A stretch of 64,000 bases of DNA from Anolis sagrei (lineage: Eukaryota > Chordata > Lepidosauria > Squamata > Anolidae): assembly GCF_037176765.1 (NCBI RefSeq), contig NC_090023.1:126799866-126863865 (forward strand). Direction: 5' to 3'. Made by a program: the position numbers and the translations under genes. The notes beneath the pieces were generated by a model. That model had not been told where the DNA came from and made no database searches. It saw only the letters and a list, made by a program, of their open reading frames with translations. Shown here one piece after another: positions 9,601 through 22,800 of the stretch; positions within the stretch are counted from its first letter, which is position 1; each line of letters starts with the position of its first letter.

Positions 9601-12600
9601 ATTTTTCTACCCTGTTACAGCCCCTCCCTTGCCAACTAAAACTAACAAATAAATGTTACCCCTCTTTAAATAAATAAAATTTAAAAAAACATACCTTCTC
9701 CACTCCTCAAGCAAAGGCAGCTATCAAGTTAAGTTTAATAAACTTATTGTTCTATTTACTGGTAGTTCATTTCGGCTTCTGTGAAATACAGACAATTGTA
9801 TTTTAAATTATTGCTAAGGAAATTGGATAGAATCAGTGATACTTTCAAAGAAGTGTATTAAAGACCAATATTCTAGTAGTAATATTCAGAATATGTTGAT
9901 ATATTGCAACTCTATGAATTTTATAGGGTTTTCTTAGGCAAGACATACTAAGAGATGATTTGCCAGGTCATTCCTCTGAAATGTAGTTGAAAGCACTGTT
10001 TCTGAAACTGTGGGTTGTGATCCCAAACGGAGTCTCCTCAGCTCAATGTTGGGATCCTGAAAAAATTGGCAACAGTAAAAGATTTCTGGATGCCACCTAG
10101 TGGCTGTTTTAGACATTTACATGAATATGTCGTGCAGTGTTTACCATGGACTCTGTAAATGATGCTTCAGCTGTACTTCACAAAAAGGAAAATTAACCTA
10201 TCTAGTAAGCCTTGCAAATGCTGATTTATCATAAGTAAATATCACTAATTTATCACTAATTTATGTACCCATATACCTGGAGTCACATAAAACATTTCTG
10301 GGCCATAAGCAGTCTGAAAAATTGAAGAAGCCCTTGTTGAAAGCACCTGGTACTTGGAAGATGGTCTCCCATCCAGGTCCTAACCAGGTCTGCTTAGCAT
10401 TCAAGATCAGGTGAGATCTAGTGCTTTTATAGTATTTAGGCCTTGTGTGGTATTGCTCCACATGTGATATTTCCTACATTACCAAGTTCGCTCATCAAGG
10501 AAAGGGTTAGGCCTGCATCTTCACTGTAGAATTAATGAACTTCGACAAATTTTAACTGCCTCTGTTCAATGTTATGGAATGTTGGGATTTGTAGTTTGGT
10601 GAGGCACCAGCACCCATTGGCAGAGAATGCTAAAGACCTTGCAAAACTACAATTCCTATAATTCCGTAGCACTGATCGATGTCAGCTAAAGAGGTGTCGA
10701 ACTGCAATCATTCTACAGCACATGTGTCAAAGTCAAGGCCCACTACCTTGTCATTTTATGTAGTCCGCCAGATGCTGGACTACAACTCCTGTATTCCTCA
10801 TGATTAGATACCATTACTAGACCTAATGATAATTGTGATACAATAACATCTTCAATTTCTTCTGTTTAGTCCAGAGAGTCGGGTTTGTATTTAGATATAA
10901 GGCTTTTGAATATGAAGCCTAACTTTAAAATGCTCTTTAAACTTTCTCCAGCCTTGGAGCTACAAGTACTGTTGGGTTGAAATCCTCATTATCCCAAGCC
11001 TGGATGGTGTAATTGTCATTCAATAACATCTGGCAACTCAAATTGGGTAAATACTAAAGGTCACTGATTACTGTGTAGCAAAATTAATTTTTATTTATTA
11101 TTTATTTACAACATTTCTACCCTGCTTTTCTCCTTATTCATTAGATAATTTCCTGTTTTTGTTACTTTTTAATTACTTTGAAAGGGCTTTATAAAAGAAT
11201 GGCATGAAACATGTCAATGCTACCCATAATGCTCCTAAATGCTCCTAAAAATAATTAGAAAATTTAAAAAATTATAGCTCTCCCAGATGATGTCTTTCAT
11301 ACTAGGACTATACTTTCATACTAGGACATCTTGAAAAACTGGCTCCAGCTATGTGCTAATTTTAATTTTTAGCCTTTTAAATGGTGATTCTATTACTTTT
11401 TTTAAAAAAAATCATTGAATATGTATGAAATATTAACAACCTTAGATATGCAGATGATATCACTTTGATGGCTGAAAGTGAGGAGGAGTGGAGGAGCCTT
11501 CTAATCAATGTGAAAGAAGAAAGTGCAAAAGCTGGGTTGCAGTTAAACATAAAACTAAGATTATGGCAACCAGACTGATTGATAACTGGCAAATAGAGGG
11601 AGAAAGCCTGGAGGCAGTGACAGACTTTGTATTTCTAGGTGCAAAGTTTACTGCAGACGCAGACTGCAGCCAGGAAATTAGGAGGCGCTTACTTCTTGGG
11701 AGTAGAGCAATGACCAATCTCGATAACATAGTAAAGAGTAGAGACATCACACTGGCAACGAAGATCCGCATAGTTAAGGCAATGGTATTCCCTGTAGTAA
11801 CCTATGGATGTAAGAGCTGGACCATAAGGAAGGCTGAGCAAAGGAAGATAGATGCTATTGAACTGTGGTGTTGGAGGAAAATTCTGAGTGTGCCTTGGAT
11901 CACAAGAAGGTCCAACCAGTCCATACTCCAGGAAATAAAGCCCGACTGCTCATTGGAGAGAAGGATATTAGAGGCAAAGATGAAGTACTTTGGCCACATC
12001 ATGAGAAGAAAGGAAAGCTTAGAGAAGACAAGGATGCTGGGGAAAGTGGAAGGTAAAAGGAAGAGGGGCCGACCAAGGGCAAGATGGATGGATGGCATCC
12101 TTGAAGTGACTGGACTGACCTTGAAGGAGCTGGGGGTGGTGATGGCCGACAGGGAGTGCTCTAGTGTGGGCTGGTTCATGAGGTCATGAACAGTCAGAAG
12201 TGACTGAACAAATAAACAACAATAATGTATAATATCACAATTCAAGATCACATCACTAAAAAGTCAGAAGAAATAAACAGACAACGATTTTCCATTAAAT
12301 TCTCCTTTGTTTTGATATATCCTATTCCCTTGACCTTTCTATCTCCATACTACTTATATCAATAAGTTTTACCCGCCTCCTGCCCCCTCTCACCCTCCGG
12401 GAACAGTTGTATCAGTGGGTTGTTGTAGGTTTTTTGGGCTATATGGCCATGTTCTAGAAGCATTCTCTCCTTAAGTTTCACCTGCATCTATTGCAAGCAT
12501 CCTCAGAGTTTGTGAGGTCTGTTGGAACTAGGAAAATTGGGTTTATATATCTGTGGAATGTCCAGGGTGGGAGAAAGAACTCTTGTCTGCTGGAGCTAGG

Positions 12601-15600
12601 TGTGAATGTTTCAATTGGCCACCTTGATTAGCATTTGATGGCATGGCATTTTTTTTTATGTGGCTTGTTAGTGCCTGGGAGAATCTTTCGTTGAGAGGTG
12701 ATTAGCTGTCTCTGATTAGCTGTCCGCGTCCACAGGCTAAGAGGAGGGCCAAGGCAGATGAGGGCCAGAGGAAAGAGCACAAGGGGCCCCATCCGGCCCA
12801 GGGGACTGGGTTTGCCCATGCCTGGTGTAGATGCATCCTTTGTCTCCTGTGCCTATGTTTTGAACTTGGGCCATTTTGTTAACAGGAAGAAACAGTAACA
12901 GTGCAATGTTATAATGTGTCCATTCAGTTAAATGAGATTTGCTTCTAAGTAGGTGGCAGTGAAGGATCATGGATGAAATATTAGAAGAATCTAGGGACAA
13001 CTGACTAGGTATAATAATAATAATGGTAAAGGAAGGTGTCATCCGCACCGTGTTAATGTGCAAACTGAGTGGGAGAGTATCTCCAAAACAGACATTTTCT
13101 GGAAAATGTTCTGATGTTATATTTTTTCTATGGAAAATGTTCTTCACTATATATGCATGTGTATATGTATATATTTACATATGTGTGTATATGTGCCTAT
13201 ATATATATGCACACACATACATAAATACACACATCTTTATCTGGGTTGTTGTACTGTAATCAATCATGTTAAATGGGCTGAATGTTGTATATGAACTAGA
13301 GGTTATGTTTCTAAGGAAACAAGTATTTAACAAACCCTCATGCTCAGAGGAATAGGCAAACAAATGAAGGCACTGCTAATCTTGCTTTTATTTCACCGAA
13401 ATTCTTGCTTCCCAGTCAGTCACAAGTATGGTCATAGGACAAAATGTGATAAGTTGCATGTACCCACAGATTTACAGTATGTCCTGAAATGAAATAAAAT
13501 GTTGAACTAGTTGTACAGAATCCTTTTTCCTGAGCTTGAAATGGATCTTATACAACATTCAGAGAGTGGCTGAGTGAAGCTGAAGGTACAACAATCATTA
13601 GCACAAGAAAATTAAACAGTTGATAGGAGGTATATGAGAGACAGCTCTTTTTAGATACTTGCGTTCTTTCAGATGTCATCATTTGTAGTTATATATAAAG
13701 GAAATATATGATATTATCTTTACATTATTACAAATATACCAATAACATAATTTTCCACAGAAAGCTTTGCATGTATTTGAATGTGATATTTCAGCCAAAT
13801 GAGCTAAATCAAACGACATTGTTTATAACACTGGACATTTTTTCCCTTTAAAACTATTACAACTGACCAGATAAAACAGGGGTCCTCAAACTTTTTAAAC
13901 AGAGGGCCAGGTCACAGTCCCTCAAACGGTTGGAGGGCCGAATTATAATTTAAAATTTGGAAAAAAAAACATGAATGAATTCCTATGCACACTGCACATA
14001 TCTTATTTGTAATGCAAAAAAAACATTTAAAAACAACATAGTAATTAAAATGAAGAACAATTCCAACAAATATAAACTTAGTATTTCAATGGGAAGTGTG
14101 GACCACCAATCTTTTGGTCAGCAAGTTCAGCAGTTCAACAGTTTAACCTGCTGCCTCACCAAGAGTCCCACACATATAGTGGCACTTTAATCTGTCCACC
14201 TCAAAATATCTAAATTTGCTTCATCCCTTCACTGTGGGAGTTCAAAAAGTATAACACATTCTATTTTAATAGAGATAGAAGTAACTGATTTGGAACCTTC
14301 TGCCACTATCCTACAGTCTCCTTCCCAAATGAACACTATTTTTTGTGTACTGGACACATATCCAATTTCTGCCATTACTTTAAAGCTTGATAGACAGGAA
14401 CCCTGGAAGGGGGGAGCTTATCAGTTTTGGGGGGAAAAGTTCTAATCTTTTAACTTTTTTCTTAGGTTCTTTTGATAACTTTGTGGTGTCATCTCAATTA
14501 ATTCAAATAAATTGTTCACAGATCAATTTCTCATACGTCAGTCTATTTTTTCTTCTTTCAGGAGCCGAATGTGGGATTAACGCAGAGGTAGAGAAACAAC
14601 TTGAAATGGGAAAGAAACTCTTGGCAGCTGGGCAGCTAGCAGATGCATTGTCTCATTTCCATGCTGCCATAGGTGTGTATATCCAAAGAATGCCACTAAT
14701 ACATGTTTTATTGCAGCCTAGTCATAGAATCGGAAAGGGGTGTCGAGTTCAACCCTCTTTTCAGCAGAGGGTCTCCAACTGGACATCTCCAGAAAGTAGC
14801 TCTCTACCATCTCTGAAGATGTCCAGGGAAGGAAACTCCACCACCTCTTTACTTACTTAGGCGATCTCTCGTTGTCCGAGTGTGATGGCCCTCCAAATGT
14901 TGTGTCTTGGCCATGGGTTCGTAAGAGACTGTGGAGCCCTATTCTTGATCTGCATGTCCTTCCACAGTGAGGACATCAGTTTCCAGATGAAAGGCGGTCC
15001 TGGTCAGGGTTGGCTTGATGTGCCTTCCTCTTGGCACATTTCTCCCTTTTACCCTCCATTCGTCCCTCTTTGAATTCTGCAGCAATTGCTGAACCACCTT
15101 GACTATCAAGACTGTTATTTCCCGTGACTTGGAAACTGCGATTCTATTAATGCTTCTCTTCTGCAGCATGACATTGCTGTGTTATGTCCAACTTGCAATT
15201 GATAATAATGCCAAAATGTATTTTTCATATGCAATACAGTCAAACCAAGTATCCCATACCCATGCATTTGTAACCGAAATGCAATCTATGCTTTGTCCCT
15301 CCCCATCAAGATAAACTCTAGAACAGGCATGGGCAAACTTCGGCCCTCCAGATGTTTAGGGCTTCAGCTCTAGCTGTTAGGAAATGTGGGAGTTGAAGTC
15401 TAAAACACCTGGAGGACCGAAGCATGCCGATTCCTGCTCTACAGGTACTGTTGAACCCAAAATTGTATTCTGTTCCAGTTCCCTGTTTGCCATCCCTTTT
15501 GCTCATCATTAATATTTTTTAAATTGCAATTTCCCAGTTTGAACATTGTAGCAACTCCTATTTAAGAAAGACAAGTATGATAGATGCATTGAAACTGAAC

Positions 15601-16811
15601 ACTGTACAGGAGAGGAGGAAGAAAACATCCAAGTTGTTTTTTTGGGAGGATGTCTGCCTCAATGGCAAATACTCTTCACATGAAACTGTGTACATTGTCC
15701 CTTCCTACAGCTTATCTCAACGTTTCAAAATGGTTTCATTTTAAGCGGCAGAAATTCATACATAGGAGAAGTTTAATTTTGGGACTGAAACATATTCTTT
15801 GGGTGGCAGCAAAACATGTAAAAAGACCTTTTTTCTTAATGCCACACCATTGCAGTGGCAAGGAACATAATTCATGTTTGGCTTTTTCTACTTGAGGAAT
15901 ATTATCTCTTTTTCAATCATTTGCAACCCTCCCCTCTTCTGCCCCTTTGATAAGGATGCTCCTGGAACACTGCTGATAAGCGCTTTTGTCTGTGAAGCTT
16001 TGCTTCACGCTACTGTCATATTGAGAGTTGTTCTTAACTATATCTGTTAAAATCCACGCCTGGTCCTGCCAATTTACTGAGCTGATGCACAAGTGTATCC
16101 ATCTTTGTGCACCAAAAAAATAACCTTGTGGTTCTCAACTGTGAACTGTTTTTAAACATGTGATCAGAAGTTTTGGCTTTCTTTTAGATGTAAAGAGATG
16201 GTAGGAGTGATGGATAGTATGCAGTAGCCTGTAATCACAGACTCTAAACCTTTGGCAGAGAGTAACTGCTGAGGCTCTGCTGGTGTTTCCTATTCCAGAA
16301 TCAGCAGTTTTTCAGTGTATCTGACTAAAATTTTCTTTTCTGCTAAGGGTGAATACTTCAATGAGTTTAGCTTGAGGACTGAGGTATTAGCAGAAAGTAC
16401 TGTATATACTTTAGCATAAGCTGACTTGAATATAAGCTGAGGCACCTAATTTTACCACAAAAAACCGAGAAAATGTACTGACTCAAGTATAAGCCGAGGG
16501 TGGGAAATGCAACAGCTACTTGTAAATTTCAAAATAAAAATACATAGATACCAATACAATTAGATTAATTTAGGCATCCATAGGTTAAATGTTTTTGAAT
16601 ATTTATGTAAAACTGTAATTTAAGATAAGACTGTCCAACTCTGATTAAATCATTATTCTAATCTTCATCAATGTAAATGTGCTTATGTATCCTTCAATAA
16701 AGGAACAATAGAGAGAGTAAAATAAATGTAATAAAATAATAATAGAGTAAAATAACAGAAATTTATTAATAACAATAATAATAGAGTGAAATAATAAATG
16801 TACTAATAAAT

Positions 16812-16844
<33 letters not shown>

Positions 16845-19800
16845 GGAGTAAAATAATAAATGTAATAAAAATAATTATAATAACAGAATAAGATAATAAA
16901 TAAGCTTCCCTGAGTCCCCCCTCGGGGGTGAGAAGGACGGGATACAACTATGCAAAATGGGAATATGTGATAAAACTTGTCTGTCTACATAGCAGAAATG
17001 CCATATAGTTTTACTTCAGACCAAACGTAGCATATTTTCTTCACTGTTATTTATTATGTGATATTTTCAAGATTCTTTTACATGGCTCTTATATCTTAAG
17101 TATGTATGTATGTATGTATGTATGTATGGGGAACATCCCCCCTCCCCAAGATGTTATTGGACAGCAACTCCCATGATGCCTCGCTATTGGTTATGCTGGC
17201 CAGGACAAGGTGAGATGTTTGGTCTCACACCAAATGGGAGACCACAAGAACCCCTGTTACTGTTTTAGAGAGCACAAAGTGTCCTGCAGCTCAATATCGC
17301 AAGAACTTGCAGTCTAAAATAGAGTAAAAGACAACACCTCCCCGAAAAAAAACAGAAAGGGATGAAGAATCAAGAGTAAGCAGTGAAGGAACATTTGGTT
17401 GTTTCAATTATGCATGCTTGTGATTAATTAAAGCGAATTACATTGAGGCTGGTGTGAGAAATTTGTTGCATTCCAGATGTTGATACCCTCTGACTCCCAT
17501 TAAACCTAGCCAACACAGTCAGTGGTGAAAAATTGCAGTCCAACATCTGGCAGGCCACATGTTCCCTATCCCTGTGATAGGCCATAGGGATGCAGGGATT
17601 TTTAACAATGGATTCACAGGAAATGAGTGAAAAGCTTGATTAGAACAACTCTTTGTCACACAAAGGATTGTATCCAGTAGTTTGGAACAGATAACATTAT
17701 GTCGATGGAATGCCCCAATTCCCTTTGCCTCTTCGATGTCTCACTGATCCGCTTCAGAGAGGACCCTTGTGTACATGTCTGGAACTATGAGAGAAGGGAA
17801 AAGGAAACTTGCATTGCAGGGGCAGAACTCCACTTTAAAAAATTGAATTAAGTATTCAATTCTCATAAGTATTTCTATGAGATAAAGTGGCTGGATCTAC
17901 ACTGCCCTATATCCCAGGATCTGATCCCAGATTGATTTCCCCTTGACATTAAGTCGAGTTGTGTCTGACTCTAAGGCATGGTGCTCATCTCCATTTCTAA
18001 GCCGAAGAACTGTTGTTGTCAATAGACGCCTCCAAAGTCATGTGGTCAGCATGACTGCATTGAGCGCCATTAACCTCCTGCCTGAGTGGTACCTGTTGAT
18101 CTACTCATGTTTACATGTTTACATGTTTTCAAACTGCTAGTTTGGCAGAAGCTGGGGCTAATGACAGAAGCTCACCCCGCTCTGCAGATTCAAACCGCTG
18201 ACCTTTCAGTCAACAAGTTCTGCGCTGGACCACCACGGCCCCTGATCCCGGATAATCCACTTTTAATTGGATTATGTGAATCTACACTGCCAGATAACCT
18301 GGGATAAAAAGATAATATGGGATCAGATCCTGGGATATAAGGCGGTGTAGATCCAGCTAGTATCTTTCCTACCAATGGCAGCATTCCCATGATCTATTTT
18401 CTTGGATTTTTAGTTCAAATGTTAGCCATGGCCTCCTCAAAAGGCTGCCAAAGACACAAATCCAAATCTTTTACAATGTTGGCAGATGAGCAACGTCTGA
18501 TCACAAACACCCACACAACCACTGTTGGGCAAAGGAAGGTGGAAAGGGTCTGGCCTCTTTCTGGCGGTTCCACTGAAGGCCATTAATGTCTCTCTTGCTG
18601 CAGAGTTTAAGCACTGAATAGAAGCACTCAGTTGGAACTTTTGACAAGCCATCCTTGCAAGGCATTCTTGTTGTGTGTTTCATCCTATTTACAGCCCCAT
18701 ACTGTTCTCCTTTTTTGATCCAGGAATAAAGAGGAAGACGGGCTACCTGTTTTCAGTTTGCTGTGGCCTTTTAAAAGCTTGCTGCATCAGCAGAATTAGT
18801 GGGGATGCTTAGAGGATCCTTCGGTGGCCAATCTTGAGTGAAATGATTAAGTGGCCTTCCGCAAAGGGGAGACGCGGGAGCTAGGGATGGAAATGTAAAA
18901 CAGCCCTCCAAATGCGAGCCTGCCTTTTGAGATAAAAAGCTTTAGCGTGCAGGAGGCTCGACATTACTCCACAGCTGGAAAGCACTTCAACGCTCACCTT
19001 TTGAAGCCTGCAAGAATAACCTAGGTAGCTGGACGCTGCCGCATGCCTGTGATTTTGGAAATTTACATTTGAGTTCATACATGCCAATGTGTGCTGTGGT
19101 AAAGTGTTGCTGTCCTGCGGAAATACTCCTTCAGTTAATTAAATGTTGATGTGAAACTGCTTAAAGATTCTGGTCGCGGTGCCATTATTCCTCCTTTATT
19201 GCTTGCTTTGTCGTATCCAAAGCTTTGGCTGGCTGGAGGCGATGTTCTGATTGCTACTTCTTCACTTGCAGAAGGGGACTCTGATAACTACCTTGCGTAT
19301 TACAGAAGAGCCACAGTCTATTTAGCCATGGGCAAATCTAAAGCTGCCATTCGTGACTTAAGCAAGGTGGTTGAATTAAAGCAGGATTTCACATCGGTAA
19401 GCAGCGCTTTCCAAAGTTTCCTTCAGGGTGAATGAAAATGGTTTTTCGTCTCTGTTTTTATGTTGCCTTTTAAATGGGAGCCTCTTCGTTCTCTCCCCCC
19501 CCCCCCCAGTAAGTGGTATAATCCAATAGAAAACTTTCATTATCGTATAACTTGGACAGGTTCAGTGTAGAGTGAAATTTTTGCAATTGTGGAATACAAA
19601 AAGGTGCATCAGCAGGGGAGACAGTCTTTTCAGAAACTTAATTCAGCACCTGATGGAATAGTGTGGCTGTGATTACTGTGAAATATATTCATGTTTTCAT
19701 AGCGGCATGGAGTTGCAATTGAGTCTGAAACAAAGAGAGGATTTCAATGTGGGTATTTTCTATTTAACTAGAAATTAGTGCAAGTGAAGTAGAAATGGAA

Positions 19801-22800
19801 GTTCATCATAATTTATGTAATAGCTGGAATGGTTGGCTTCTTAAGTATCTATTTCAGATTATAATATTTTTGGGTTGTTGTGAATTTTCTGGGCTGTATG
19901 GCCATGCTCCGGAAGCATTCTCTCGTGACGTTTCTCTCCTGCATCTATGGCAGGCAACCTTGGAGGTTGTGAGGTCTGTTGGAAACTAGGAAAATAGGGT
20001 TTATATATCTGTGGAATGTCCAGAGTGGGAGAAAGAACTCTTGTCTGTTGGCCAGCTTGATTAGCATTTAATGGCTAGCAGTTTTCAAGGTGTGACTGCT
20101 TACTGCCTGGGGGAATCCTTTGTTGGGAGGTAATTACCCTGGGCATTCCACAGATATATAAACCCCCTTTTCCTAGTTTCCAACAGACCTCACAACCTCT
20201 GAGGATGCCTGCCATAGATGCAGGCGCTTCTGGAGCATGGCCATACAGCCCAGAAAACTCACAACAACCGAGTGATTCTGGCCATGAAAGCCTTTGACAA
20301 AACTTTATAATATTCTTAATACAAAGTGTTGATCGCTGTGGCCAAGATGTAAATGTTGATTTAACTGTATAAATAATAACATTGCTATTTTAGCTGCTTG
20401 GGAGTAGTGAATCAAAGCATTCAGAAAACAGGCTGTTAATAGCTTGGGGAGAGTAACTAACCATTGTGAAAACAGTGGTGCTAAATTTGCATTGCATGTT
20501 GACACTTGGTTATTGGGTTGGTGAATCATTAAAGAAGAGTATCTCTTTAGATAAAAAGTGGAAATCGCTCAGCCTTCCAGATATTATTGGATTGCAACTC
20601 AAATCATCCCTCACATTTGGGTGTGTTAAGACTTTGGAATCCAGTACTATCTGGAGGGCTTCATGGCTCCCACCCTTGCATTAGATAATTACAGAATTGT
20701 AATTAGGGCCGTTGAGAATAATCTGCACAGTTTGCAAGTTGGCTTGAGCCACAACCAAAAGTTACATTACATCTCCAGAAAAAATTTAGTGAAAAGAGTC
20801 ACTCCTTTTTTGCAATCTCATATTTCTGTAAAAATAGAGTTTGAAGAAATATGAAGATATTTTTAGATACCGAACCCGTAAATGCTTATGGCTACTTGTA
20901 AATCCTTTTAATAAGGCAGTTTTTGAAACTGCTCATGTTTGCAGCAATGTGATAGAGATGTGTAAATGCTATGGGGTCAGGGGCAAGGATGAAAAAAGTG
21001 CAGGTGGAAAACCTTGATAGTTTTTAATAAAAACAAACAAAGGAGAACCAAATATATTGCTGCTTGTTCAGTATTACCACCATGCCTGTAGGACTGCCAC
21101 CTAAAACTTACAAAATATGCCCTCTCTACAAATTTGCTAGGTCCTACAGTGCTGTGCTTCTACCAGAGCTGCAACGAAGGCCCCTTCCACACAGCTGAAT
21201 AAAATTCAACATTATCTGCTTTGAACTGGAATATATGGTAGTGTGGACTCAAATAACTCAGTTCATAGCTTCAAAGCAGGTATTGTGGAATTTTCTGCCT
21301 TGATATTCTGCAGTTAGGTCACCCTGGGATATTCTGGGCTGTGTGGAAGGTCCAGGGTCAATCTTGAAGGCACAGTGGCAGAAGTCACTTGTTTCAAGTG
21401 AGTTCGCTATTATCTACAATTTCCTGCTTCTACAGTAAGTTCTGGAATGTAACTCCTGCAGATAGAGGGGTTGTATTGGGTTTAAGGACTCCATTGATTT
21501 ATTTCCAAGGAATTCACGATGATTATGTGGTTCTTTTTCCCTGCCATGTTATATTCACAATGTGAGGTAGTGCAAGCTGAGAGATAATGACAGCCCCTTC
21601 AGCACTGCCATATAATCCAGATAATCAAAGTAGATAATCCACAATATCTACTTTAATCTGGATTAAATAAGCCTACACTGCGATATAATCCAGTTCAAAG
21701 CAGATAATCTGGATTTTATATGGCAGTGTAGAAGAGGCCCCAGTCAGCTTGTTGGCAATGTTGGAGTTTCAACACTTTTACTCTAACCCTGGTCTTCATT
21801 TGTCGCTATGAACTACTGCAGTGCATTGACTATTTTCATATTCCAGAACTGTTTCCTTCACTCTAGGCAAGACTTCAACGAGGGCACCTGCTGTTGAAGC
21901 AAGGAAAGTTTGACGAAGCAGAAGAGGATTTTCAAAGAGTGGTAAGTTAGAAGTGTCTGAAATGACATAATCAAAATAAGATATTGCAGACACATGCTGA
22001 AACAAGTACAGGCTAATGCTGTTTGGATGACTTCTTTGTGTGGTGTTGAGTTCCCCAGATTTACATAATGATAAGACCCACCTTTTTGTCTAGTGTTGAG
22101 ACTAGAGTAATCCTCAGGCTGTGGGAATGGCTGTGTGTGATGTTTTCCAGACTGAAACACCTTAAATCAGTGGAAAAGAAGTGGTAAATAGAAGAAGTAA
22201 CATTGCAGGCTTATCACTTGTATTCAGAAGTAAATCCTCCTGTGTTCAATACCTGTCCCCTACTGATTTTTCTGTGCACTTTTTTTTTTGGTGCTGTAAA
22301 GTAGGTTCCAGGGTTGAACATGTGCTCAGAGATGCCCTTGTCTTCTTCCATTTGATGTGTATGCCAGCTCTGCTGAGCGATTGTATTACTTCTGTTGGAG
22401 CTGGGGTATGGGTTTTAATAATAAAAAACAACAAATCCTCCAAGTCTAACATCTGCTTATCTTTGCCTTTCAGTATAAATAACAAACTGTTACTGCTTCC
22501 TCTGCCTATTTATTTATTTATTTATTTTCGTGCTTGTTGACTGTCATGAAATTGACTCAGACATATGACAACCCCATGATTGAAAGAGCTCCAAGTCAGC
22601 AATTTCCCACAGACTTTGGGGCCGTGGCTTCCTTGACTGATTCCATCCATCTAGAATGTGATCTTTCTCTTTTCCTCCTGCCTTTTACCTTACCAAGCAT
22701 TGGTATCTTTTCTTGTGAGTCATGTCTTCCTGTGATCTGTCCAAATATGAAAGCCTCAATGTAGTCGTCTTGGCTTCTAGGGAGAGTTCAGTCTCTTATT

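Noticed and set aside
11488-12189. 233-codon open frame, the longest in the window
   Set aside because: It encodes BovB-like RT, so it is a LINE fragment and not a lizard gene.
14387-14860. Long frame covering exon 2
   Set aside because: Only 14562-14672 matches DNAJC3. The rest is intron read-through on both sides.
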